Source: Ramlibacter paludis (GTDB lineage Bacteria > Pseudomonadota > Gammaproteobacteria > Burkholderiales > Burkholderiaceae_C). Taken from it: a stretch of 64,000 nucleotides of DNA. Every line of letters begins with the position of its first letter. Within the stretch, counting starts at the first letter, position 1. Below, piece after piece: positions 17,578 through 25,330 of the stretch. The stretch is taken from positions 930,001 through 994,000 of the forward strand of contig NZ_JAKLTM010000001.1 of the NCBI RefSeq assembly GCF_022012305.1. Reading direction: 5' to 3'. A model generated the notes under the pieces. That model was not told the origin of the DNA. It ran no database searches and saw only the letters and a program-made list of their open reading frames with translations. Both the position numbers and the translations under genes were made by a program.

Positions 17578-19077
17578 TCAGGTCCCGACCACCAGCGCCG
17601 GCGGCGGCAGCTTCTCGTCCGGCCGGAATTCGTTGCGGCAGCGCGGGTCGCGGTCGATGTCGCCGCTCGCCGCGTTGGGGTTCGTGTTGATCTCGATCGG
17701 GCGGCGTTCCTCGTGCAGCCACACGCACCAGGTGCGGTAGTTCAGGCGGTTCATGGCAGGGAACACGTTGGTCTCCCCCGCCTGCCGCCGCCGCTCGGCG
17801 CTTTCAAGCTCCGGGCGCCAATCGAACTCGGAGACCAGGCCCACGGTCATGTACTGGATGACCTTGTCGCCGCGCGTGCGGCGGTACACGTCCAGCGCCG
17901 TGTCGACGGCTTCCTGGCGCGTGGCCGCCGCATAGCCGGCATACGTGCCGCGCACGCCGGGCGAATTCGGCTGGTAGGCGACGGCGACCGCCATCCAGCC
18001 GAAGCCGATCTCCAGCAGCGGCGGATTGCCGGCGCAGTACTCGCCGGAGTAGCACCGGTAGTACTGGTCGTGGAAGGCGTAGACCGTCCTGGCGATCTGG
18101 GTGGCCTGTTCGCGCGAGCGCGCGACGATCCAGCGGCCCGATTCGTGGCCCAGCCAGTCCACGCCGAAGGCGTACAGGGTGGCCGGCTTCACCTGCTCGT
18201 AGCCCTTGGGCGCGAGCAGGCGCGGATGCACCTGCGCCAGGCCCGCCGGCGCCGGCCGCGCGCGAGCGGCTGCCTGCGGCGTCGGCTGGGGGGCGGGGCC
18301 GACTTGCTGCGCCATCGCCTGGCGCAGCTGCTCCAGCTCGCGGCGCGTGTCGGCCACTTCGGACGGCCGGCTCGCCGCCGATTGCTGGAAAAGCTCGAGG
18401 GCCCGCACGCCGGCGGCCTCGGCTCTGGCAAAGGCGCCCTGGCCTCGAAGGGAAGCCACCAGCAACCTTTGCACGCGGGCCTCGTCCAGAGCGGCGATGC
18501 CGCCACGGAGCTGCCTGGCGTAGATCGAGGCCGCGCGCTGGAGGAGCGAAGTGGCGCGGGCGAAATCCCCCTTCATGACCAGGCCGGTGGCCACACTTTT
18601 CATGCTGGTGGCGAGAAAAGGATCGTCCGGGCTCAGGATCTTCTCCCGGATGGCCAGCATGCGTTCCCACATTCCCACCGCGCTCAGGTAATTGCCGCGG
18701 TTGTAAAGCAGGACCGCCAGCCGATCGAGTTCGCTTGCGAGGTCGGGGCCGTACCGGCCCTGCCCCCTCTCGAAGAGGGCCACCGCCGTCGCATGCGCGG
18801 ACGCCGCCTCGTCCAGGCGGCCCTGGGCCGTCAGGATTTGGGCGATCAGCGAATGGCACCCTGCGGTCGACAGCGACTCGGCGCCGGTCTCGCGTTCGGC
18901 TGCGCGCAGCGCCTGCTGCGCGAGGTCGAAGGTGACCTCGTCGTAGATGCCGTTGCTGAAGCGCGAGGCGGCCTGGCTCCATAGCGCGCGCCACTGCGAA
19001 GCCTGCGCCTGCACTACCGCGGGTTGGGCCGCCAGCAGGAGCGCGGCAGCGCCCAGGGTCCAGGACGTTCGATTCAT
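17578..19077 (-). CDS. Exported TPR-like protein with C-terminal unknown domain
   Basis: A 499-residue protein with a Sec signal peptide (MNRTSWTLGAAALLLAAQPA, then AVVQAQA). Residues about 30-260 are helical repeats like tetratricopeptides (LIAQILTAQGRLDEAASAHATA, then LAVLLYNRGNYLSAVGMWERML). A Pro/Ala linker (about 262-285) leads to a 210-residue domain with several tyrosines and cysteines (YYRCYSGEYCAG). No function is recognised. The first four bases overlap the end of the upstream 113-residue gene, so the two are coupled. Confidence 0.75.
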   Translation of the reverse strand: MNRTSWTLGAAALLLAAQPAVVQAQASQWRALWSQAASRFSNGIYDEVTFDLAQQALRAAERETGAESLSTAGCHSLIAQILTAQGRLDEAASAHATAVALFERGQGRYGPDLASELDRLAVLLYNRGNYLSAVGMWERMLAIREKILSPDDPFLATSMKSVATGLVMKGDFARATSLLQRAASIYARQLRGGIAALDEARVQRLLVASLRGQGAFARAEAAGVRALELFQQSAASRPSEVADTRRELEQLRQAMAQQVGPAPQPTPQAAARARPAPAGLAQVHPRLLAPKGYEQVKPATLYAFGVDWLGHESGRWIVARSREQATQIARTVYAFHDQYYRCYSGEYCAGNPPLLEIGFGWMAVAVAYQPNSPGVRGTYAGYAAATRQEAVDTALDVYRRTRGDKVIQYMTVGLVSEFDWRPELESAERRRQAGETNVFPAMNRLNYRTWCVWLHEERRPIEINTNPNAASGDIDRDPRCRNEFRPDEKLPPPALVVGT

Positions 19078-19415
19078 CCAGTCCTTCCAAAGCGGGGTTT
19101 TACCTTCAGCCGCACGACGAAATCCGCCGGCGGAACGGGGTCGAGGAGGCGCCCGGCCACCCGGGCCGCGTAGGCTGCGGCACTGCGCCAGGCCTCGGCG
19201 TCGCTGGCATCGGCCGGATCGGCGCAAGGCGCGCGGGTGCGCTCTTCGTGTTCGGAGGCCAGGAAGCACTTCACCAGGGCGTCGGCGCCGCCGAACCTCG
19301 CTTCCAGCAGCACCGCGAAGGTGTGGCTCGCGATCACCCGCCATTCGGGCTCGGAAGTCCGGCCCCAGACGTCGACGTCGTAGGGGCGGTCGGCGAGGTC
19401 GGTGAGTTCGAGCAC
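19074..19415 (-). CDS. Conserved-looking hypothetical protein, 113 residues
   Basis: A soluble protein beginning MLELTDLADRPYDVDVWG with one Trp-rich strand (EPEWRVIASHTFAVLLEA). No signal peptide or known motif is visible. It ends in an ATGA overlap with the exported TPR-like protein, which suggests joint expression. It lies 46 bases downstream of metG on the same strand. Confidence 0.6.
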   Translation of the reverse strand: MLELTDLADRPYDVDVWGRTSEPEWRVIASHTFAVLLEARFGGADALVKCFLASEHEERTRAPCADPADASDAEAWRSAAAYAARVAGRLLDPVPPADFVVRLKVKPRFGRTG

Positions 19416-19461
19416 CTCGGCAGCATAGCAATGCCGCTTCGGGCCGCCCGCCGGGGTATCC

Positions 19462-21510
19462 CTAGCGGACGCGCATGCCGGGCGTGGCGCCCGGCCACGG
19501 GTTCAGCACGTAGATGCCGGGATTCGCCTTTTCGTCGCCATGGCTGGCGGCCAGCACCATGCCTTCGCTCACGCCGAACTTCATCTTGCGCGGGGCGAGG
19601 TTGGCGACCAGCACGGTCAGCTTGCCCACCAGTTCTTCCGGCTTGTAGGCCGAGGCAATGCCCGAGAATACGTTGCGCATGCGGCCTTCGCCGGCATCCA
19701 GCGTCAGCTGCAGCAGCTTGGTCGAGCCTTCGACCGCCTTGCACTCGACGATCTTCGCGATGCGCAGGTCGATCTTGGCGAAATCGTCGATGGTGATGGC
19801 GGGCGCGATCTCCTCGCCGCCCGGCACCACCTTTTCCACCACCGGCTCCGGCGCTTCGAACAGCGAGTCGACCACCTTGGCGTCCACGCGCTGCATCAGG
19901 TGCTTGTATTCGCCGACCTGGTGGCCGGCGCCCAGCGGCGTTGCGGCATGGCTCCAGTCCAGCGGCCGGCACTGCAGAAAGGCCTCGGCCTGCGCCGCCA
20001 GTTCCGGCAGCACCGGCTTCAGGCACGCGGTCAGCACCTTGAAGGCCTCGATGCATTCGGAGCAGGCTTTCGCCGCCTCGTCGCCCTTGCCTTCCTTCAC
20101 CAGCTTCCAGGGCGCGGCGGCGTCGAAGCGCAGGTTCACTTCGTCGGCAAAGGCCATCACTTCGCGCAGCGCCTTGCCGTAGTCGCGGCTTTCGTAGAGC
20201 GACTGCACCCGCTCGACCAGCTTCCCCGGCTGCAGCGATGAGATGTCGCCCGCCACGAGCTTGCCGCCCGGCAGGAACTTCACCGCGCGGCTGGCGATGT
20301 TCACGTACTTGCCCACCAGGTCGGAGTTGACGCGCGCGACGAAGTCCTCGGGGTTGAAGTCGATGTCCTCGTTGCGGCCATTGAGCTTGGCAGCGATGTA
20401 GTAGCGCAGCCACTCGGGGTTCATGCCCAGGGACAGGTACTTGAGCGGGTCCAGGCCGGTGCCCCGGCTCTTGCTCATCTTCTCGCCGTTGTTCACGGTG
20501 AGGAAGCCGTGCACGAAGATCGCGTTGGGCGTCTTGCGGCCGCTGAAATACAGCATCGCCGGCCAGAACAGCGTGTGGAAGGTGATGATGTCCTTGCCGA
20601 TGAAGTGGTACTGCTCCGTCGCCGGATCGGCGATGAATTCCTCGAAGGAGCGGTTCTCGCCCGCGGCCTTGGCGCCGCCCTTGTCGAAGTAGTTCTTCAG
20701 CGAGGCGAGATAGCCCACCGGCGCGTCGAGCCAGACGTAGAAGTACTTGCCCGGCACGTCGGGAATCTCGATGCCGAAGTAGGGCGCATCGCGGCTAATG
20801 TCCCAGTCGCCCAGCGCCGTGGTGCCGTCCTCGCCCGGCACCAGCCATTCGCTGATCTTGTTCAGCACCTCGGGCTGCACCGTGCCGCTGGCCGTCCACT
20901 GCTTCAGGAACTCCATGCAGCGCGGATCCGACAGCTTGAAGAAGAAATGCTCGGAAGTCTTCAGAACCGGCTTCGCGCCGGACAGCGTGGAATACGGGTT
21001 GATCAGGTCGGTGGGCGAGTAGACCTTGCTGCACACCTCGCAGTTGTCGCCGTACTGGTCCTGCGCGTGGCAGTTCGGACATTCGCCCTTGATGAAGCGG
21101 TCCGGCAGGAACATCTGCTTCTCCGGATCGAAGAACTGCTCGATGGTCTTGCTGGCGATCAGGCCGTTGGCCTTGAGGTCGCGGTAGATCTGCTGCGCCA
21201 GCACCGTGTTTTCGGGGCTGTCCGTGGAGTGCCAGTTGTCGAAGCGGATGTGGAAGCCGTCCAGGTACTCCTTGCGGCCCGCGGCAATGCCCGCCACGAA
21301 GGCCTGCGGCGTCACGCCCGCCTTCTCCGCCGCGATCATGATCGGCGCGCCGTGCGCGTCGTCGGCGCCCACGAAGTGCACCATGCTGCCCTGCATGCGC
21401 TGGTGGCGCACCCAGATGTCGGCCTGGATGTACTCCATGATGTGGCCGATGTGGAACTTGCCGTTGGCGTAGGGCAGGGCGGTGGTGACGAAGAGCTTGC
21501 GCTGGGACAT
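19462..21510 (-). CDS. metG: Methionyl-tRNA synthetase
   Basis: A 682-residue class I aminoacyl-tRNA synthetase. The HIGH motif is HIGH at residues 20-23, the zinc region has CPNC and CEVC (about 145-162), and the KMSKS motif is present in [11 protein letters not shown]-terminal tRNA-binding (EMAP-like) domain begins near residue 580 ([20 protein letters not shown]), which dimerises the long form. Length is as expected. It is divergent from apbC, with 76 bases between starts. Confidence 0.97.
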   Translation of the reverse strand: MSQRKLFVTTALPYANGKFHIGHIMEYIQADIWVRHQRMQGSMVHFVGADDAHGAPIMIAAEKAGVTPQAFVAGIAAGRKEYLDGFHIRFDNWHSTDSPENTVLAQQIYRDLKANGLIASKTIEQFFDPEKQMFLPDRFIKGECPNCHAQDQYGDNCEVCSKVYSPTDLINPYSTLSGAKPVLKTSEHFFFKLSDPRCMEFLKQWTASGTVQPEVLNKISEWLVPGEDGTTALGDWDISRDAPYFGIEIPDVPGKYFYVWLDAPVGYLASLKNYFDKGGAKAAGENRSFEEFIADPATEQYHFIGKDIITFHTLFWPAMLYFSGRKTPNAIFVHGFLTVNNGEKMSKSRGTGLDPLKYLSLGMNPEWLRYYIAAKLNGRNEDIDFNPEDFVARVNSDLVGKYVNIASRAVKFLPGGKLVAGDISSLQPGKLVERVQSLYESRDYGKALREVMAFADEVNLRFDAAAPWKLVKEGKGDEAAKACSECIEAFKVLTACLKPVLPELAAQAEAFLQCRPLDWSHAATPLGAGHQVGEYKHLMQRVDAKVVDSLFEAPEPVVEKVVPGGEEIAPAITIDDFAKIDLRIAKIVECKAVEGSTKLLQLTLDAGEGRMRNVFSGIASAYKPEELVGKLTVLVANLAPRKMKFGVSEGMVLAASHGDEKANPGIYVLNPWPGATPGMRVR

Positions 21511-21586
21511 GGGGTCTTTCCGGGGGAACCGGGGATTTTATTCGGGGTCGCTACACTCTGCGGGAACATAGGAAGACAAACCTTAG

Positions 21587-22675
21587 ATGGCCACCCAGGA
21601 ACAGCTGCTCGCCGCTTTGGCGGGCGTGACCGACCCGAACACCGGGAAGGACTTCGTCAGCACCAAGGCCGTGAAGAACGTGCAGGTCGAGGGCGGCGAC
21701 GTTTCCTTCGACATCGAACTGGGCTACCCGGCGAAAAGCCAGGTGCCGGCGCTGCGCAAGGCGCTGGTGGCGGCCGCCAAGACCGCCCCCGGCGTGGAGA
21801 ACGTCTCCGTCAACATCACGACCAAGGTGACGGCGCACGCGGTGCAGCGCGGCGTGCAGCTGATGCCCAACGTCAAGAACATCATCGCCGTCGCTTCGGG
21901 CAAGGGCGGCGTCGGCAAGAGCACCACCGCCGCCAACCTGGCGCTGGCGCTGGCCGCCGAGGGCGCCCGGGTGGGCATCCTCGACGCCGACATCTACGGG
22001 CCCAGCCAGCCGATGATGCTGGGCATCAACCGCCGCCCCGAAAGCGACGACGGCCAGACCATGGAGCCGCTGGAGAACCACGGCATCCAGGTGATGTCGA
22101 TCGGCTTCCTGATCAACCAGGACGAAGCCATGATCTGGCGCGGCCCCATGGCCACCCAGGCGCTGGAGCAGCTGCTGCGCCAGACCAACTGGGCCGACCT
22201 CGACTACCTGATCGTCGACATGCCGCCCGGCACCGGCGACATCCAGCTGACGCTGTCGCAGCGCGTGCCCATGACCGGCGCGGTGATCGTCACCACGCCG
22301 CAGGACATCGCCCTGATCGACGCGCGCAAGGCCGTCACCATGTTCGAGAAGGTCGGCGTGCCCATCCTCGGCGTGGTGGAGAACATGGCCGTGCACATCT
22401 GCTCGAACTGCGGTCATGCCGAACATATCTTCGGCGAGGGCGGCGGCAAGCGCTACGCGGAAGAAAAGGGCATCGAGTTCCTGGGTGCGCTGCCGCTTGC
22501 CATGCAGATTCGCGAGCAGGCCGACAGCGGCAAGCCCACCGTGGTGGCGGATCCGGACAGCGAGGCCGCCGGCATCTACCGGGCGGTGGCCCGGCAGGTG
22601 GCGGTGAAGATCGCGACCAAGGCCAAGGACTTCAGCGCCAAGTTCCCGACGATCACGGTTTCCAAGAACACTTGA
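21587..22675 (+). CDS. apbC: Fe-S cluster carrier ATPase ApbC/Mrp
   Basis: A 362-residue P-loop ATPase of the ApbC/Mrp/NBP35 family, which moves 4Fe-4S clusters to target proteins. An N-terminal MIP18-like (DUF59) domain covers residues 1-90. The deviant Walker A GKGGVGKS is at residues 105-112, and CSNC near 264-267 is the cluster-binding pair. Its stop overlaps the start of the NuoEF-like gene (TTGA), which suggests that it is the first gene of the formate dehydrogenase operon and may help build its many Fe-S clusters. The last point is inference. Confidence 0.93.
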   Translation: MATQEQLLAALAGVTDPNTGKDFVSTKAVKNVQVEGGDVSFDIELGYPAKSQVPALRKALVAAAKTAPGVENVSVNITTKVTAHAVQRGVQLMPNVKNIIAVASGKGGVGKSTTAANLALALAAEGARVGILDADIYGPSQPMMLGINRRPESDDGQTMEPLENHGIQVMSIGFLINQDEAMIWRGPMATQALEQLLRQTNWADLDYLIVDMPPGTGDIQLTLSQRVPMTGAVIVTTPQDIALIDARKAVTMFEKVGVPILGVVENMAVHICSNCGHAEHIFGEGGGKRYAEEKGIEFLGALPLAMQIREQADSGKPTVVADPDSEAAGIYRAVARQVAVKIATKAKDFSAKFPTITVSKNT

Positions 22676-24255
22676 CCACTCCGCAAGCAGACGCCGAAGC
22701 ACGCAGCGAAGTCCGCGCCGTGCTGGCCGCGGCGCCCGGCCGGGCCGCGCGGGCCGACTGCTTGCTGGAATACCTGCATCGCCTCGACGCCGCGTGGGGC
22801 GGACTGCACGTCGCGCATCTCGCGGCGCTGGCGGAAGAACTGAAGCTGCCGCTGGAGCAGGTGCTGGCCGTGGCGAGCCGCTGCGGGCATTTCACCGTGC
22901 TGTGCGAAGGCGAGCAGCCGGCCGCGCTGCGCCTGACCGCCTGCACCGGCCTGCCTTGCGCGATGGCCGGCGGCGACGCCTTGCGCGACACGCTCCCTGC
23001 GCTGCTGCCGCCGGGGATCGCGCTGGCCGGGAGCCCTTGCCTGGGCCGCTGCCGCGAAGCGCCGGTGGTGCTGGTGGGCCAGGTGCCGGTGGCGCATGCG
23101 AGCGCGGAGTCGGTGCTGAACGCGCTGGTGCTCGAAGCCGAACGCGCACCCGGCGAGATGGGGCAGGTGCCCGTGCCAGCCGATTACGAAGCCTATGAGG
23201 GCTACCGGGCGGCCGGCGGCTATGCGCTGGCGGCGGCCCTGGCCGAGGGCCACGCCGATGTCGCGCGCGTACTGCAGGTGCTGGAGGAGTCGGGCTTGCA
23301 GGACAGCCGCGGCCCGGTCGCGGCGCAGTGGCGCCAGGCGCAACAGGCGCCCGCGCCGCGGCGCCTCGTGGTGGACCTCGCGCGGGGCGAGCCGGGCGCC
23401 TTCGCGGCGCGCGAGCTGGTCGAGCGTGAACCGCATCGGTTGCTCGAAGGCGCCTTGATCGCGGCCCTGGCGCTGGGTGCGGAGCAGGTCGTGATCGACG
23501 TGCATCCCGCCTGGCATGCAGCGCGCCGGGTGCTGGAGATGGAACTCGCCAGCCTGCGCAGCAACGGCAGCTTTGCGCAGCCCGCCGTCGAACTGCAGCG
23601 GGGCGCGGCCACGTCCTGGTGCACCGAACGCTCTTCCTGGGCGCTGCCGGCCGCGCTGCAGCTGGAATTCGAACCGCTGTTTGCCCTGCGCGAACTGCTG
23701 GAGCGGGGTGCGCCCTGGTGGCTGGCGCAAGGGCGGCGCGGCCACCATGGCCTGCGTGCCTTCAGCGTCAGCGGCCGCGTCTGCAGCCCGGGCGTCAAGC
23801 TGGCGCCGGCGGGGATCACCCTGCGCGAACTGGTCGACGAACATTGCGACGGCATGCCCGAAGGCGATGCGCTCTACGCCTGGCTGCCGGGCGGCGCCTC
23901 CGGCGGCATCCTGCCCGCGCAGCTGGCCGACCTGCCGCTGGATGCCGACACCTTGCAGGCCCACGGCGCCGCGCTGGGCGACGGCGGCATCGTCGTTCTC
24001 GGCCGGCAGGACAAGGCGCGCGACGCCGCGCTGGCCGGCATGCGCTTCTTCGCCGCCGCCAGTTGCGGCCAGCACGCGGCGTGCGCAGTCGCCGTGATGC
24101 GCGCGGCGCAGGTGATGGCGGCTCCGCGCTGGGACCGCGTGCTGCTGCAGAAGCTGCAGCAGGAAATGGCGGGCGAGCTCGATTGCGCCCTGGCGCGCGC
24201 CGCGGCCACCGCGCTGCGCTGCATGCACCAGCACTTCCCCGCCGAGACGGCGTAG
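22672..24255 (+). CDS. Degenerate NuoE-NuoF fusion (Fe-S protein of FDH locus)
   Basis: A 527-residue fusion starting at TTG 22672, which overlaps the apbC stop. Residues 1-165 look like NuoE: [2Fe-2S] ligands C91-x4-C96 and C123-x3-C127. Residues 175-527 look like NuoF: an SLBB-like region (AFSVSGRVCSPG) and a cluster region where ESCGKCTPC is changed to SCGQHAAC, so C465, H468 and C471, with C505 downstream. The FMN/NADH loop normally SGLRGRGGAGFP reads SGLQDSRGPVAA, and the CGEETAL motif reads CTERSSWAL, so flavin and NADH binding are probably lost. It resembles FdsB-type subunits but is unlikely to reduce NAD. A GTG within the first 20 codons is an alternative start. Confidence 0.8.
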   Translation: MTTPQADAEARSEVRAVLAAAPGRAARADCLLEYLHRLDAAWGGLHVAHLAALAEELKLPLEQVLAVASRCGHFTVLCEGEQPAALRLTACTGLPCAMAGGDALRDTLPALLPPGIALAGSPCLGRCREAPVVLVGQVPVAHASAESVLNALVLEAERAPGEMGQVPVPADYEAYEGYRAAGGYALAAALAEGHADVARVLQVLEESGLQDSRGPVAAQWRQAQQAPAPRRLVVDLARGEPGAFAARELVEREPHRLLEGALIAALALGAEQVVIDVHPAWHAARRVLEMELASLRSNGSFAQPAVELQRGAATSWCTERSSWALPAALQLEFEPLFALRELLERGAPWWLAQGRRGHHGLRAFSVSGRVCSPGVKLAPAGITLRELVDEHCDGMPEGDALYAWLPGGASGGILPAQLADLPLDADTLQAHGAALGDGGIVVLGRQDKARDAALAGMRFFAAASCGQHAACAVAVMRAAQVMAAPRWDRVLLQKLQQEMAGELDCALARAAATALRCMHQHFPAETA

Positions 24256-24264
24256 AGTCGGCGC

Positions 24265-24783
24265 ATGTCCCAGCGCCCCGGAATCGACGTTGCCGTCGTC
24301 ATGCGAAAGGTCCACACCGCCAGCCGCTGGCAGGACTGGCGCTGGGAACTGGGCGAAGTGATCCCGCACGAGCCGGCCTTCGGCACCGAAGCCAGGCTCC
24401 TGCTGGACACCGAAACCGAGCAGCGTTGGCTGTTCCCCGGCTTCCGGGTCGAACTCTTCACCGACGACTGCGAGGGCTACTACCTCAACTACACGACCGA
24501 GAAGCCCGGCTGGTTCGTGATGTGGCGCATGGAGGACGGCGTCGCGCGCCCGGTGGCTGTGAGCCTGAGCTACCACGATGCCGGCCGCTGGCTCGATGCG
24601 CAGGAATACTGCGAGCAGGTGCCGGCCCCGCCCGAGGTGATGGCCTGGGTGCGCGAATTCGCCGAGGCGCACTACGTGCCCGAGCCGCGCAAGCGGCAGC
24701 GGCCGGAGAGCTTCCGCAAGCTGGAGGACCGGTTCGGCAATCCCGCCAGTGTCAGCACCGGCAAGGGCCGCGGCAATGGCTGA
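24265..24783 (+). CDS. DUF3305 domain protein
   Basis: A 172-residue soluble protein with the DUF3305 pattern (VVMRKVHTASRWQDWRWELG, FPGFRVELFTDDCEGYYLN, PVAVSLSYHDAGRWLDAQE). DUF3305 and DUF3306 genes are found together in formate dehydrogenase loci of Burkholderiales and Rhizobiales; the molecular function is unknown. It overlaps DUF3306 by eight bases and starts 9 bases after the NuoEF-like gene. Confidence 0.85.
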   Translation: MSQRPGIDVAVVMRKVHTASRWQDWRWELGEVIPHEPAFGTEARLLLDTETEQRWLFPGFRVELFTDDCEGYYLNYTTEKPGWFVMWRMEDGVARPVAVSLSYHDAGRWLDAQEYCEQVPAPPEVMAWVREFAEAHYVPEPRKRQRPESFRKLEDRFGNPASVSTGKGRGNG

Positions 24784-25330
24784 AGGCTTCCTCGGGCGCT
24801 GGTCGAAGCGCAAGGACGCGGTCCGCAAGGGCGAGGAGGTGCAGGCCGAGCCGGAAGTGGTGGCACCTGCTCCGGCGCCGGTGCCGGCCGCTGCCGCGCC
24901 CGCCGAAGTGCCTGCGCCACCCACCCTGGAAGACGCCCAGGCCCTGACGGCCGAATCCGACTTCACGCGCTTCACCGCGCCCAACGTCAGCCCGGAAGTC
25001 AGGAATGCGGCGATGAAGAAGCTGTTCGCCGACCCGCACTTCAACGTGATGGACGGCCTGGACACCTACATCGACGACTACGGCAAGCCCGATCCGCTGC
25101 CGCCGGAGATGCTGAAACAGCTGGCGAGTGCGAAATTCCTGAAGCTCTTCGACGAGGAAGAAGAAAAACCCCAGACCCGGGAGAGTGCGGAGGGACCCGG
25201 GGCGCAAGGCGTGGCACAGTCGGACCCACGCAGTGACCTGCCAAGCAGTACCAACGATGCCGACCCTGATTTGCGATTGCAACAAGACGATGCCCCTGGA
25301 CCCCGCGGCCCTGGGCCAGGCGCTGGATGA
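24776..25330 (+). CDS. DUF3306 domain protein
   Basis: A 184-residue protein beginning MAEGFLGRWSKRKDAVRKGE, followed by a Pro/Ala linker and the DUF3306 core (SDFTRFTAPNVSPEVRNAAM, KKLFADPHFNVMDGLDTYID, DYGKPDPLP). The C-terminal part is acidic and low in complexity (DEEEEKPQT). The reading frame runs 74 bases into the next gene, an unusually long overlap. Function unknown; partner of DUF3305 in the FDH locus. Confidence 0.85.
   Translation: MAEGFLGRWSKRKDAVRKGEEVQAEPEVVAPAPAPVPAAAAPAEVPAPPTLEDAQALTAESDFTRFTAPNVSPEVRNAAMKKLFADPHFNVMDGLDTYIDDYGKPDPLPPEMLKQLASAKFLKLFDEEEEKPQTRESAEGPGAQGVAQSDPRSDLPSSTNDADPDLRLQQDDAPGPRGPGPGAG

Noticed and set aside
20509-22671. Long upstream extension of the NuoEF-like gene
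   Set aside because: The frame is open through metG antisense and apbC by chance; the real start is at or near the TTG that overlaps the apbC stop.
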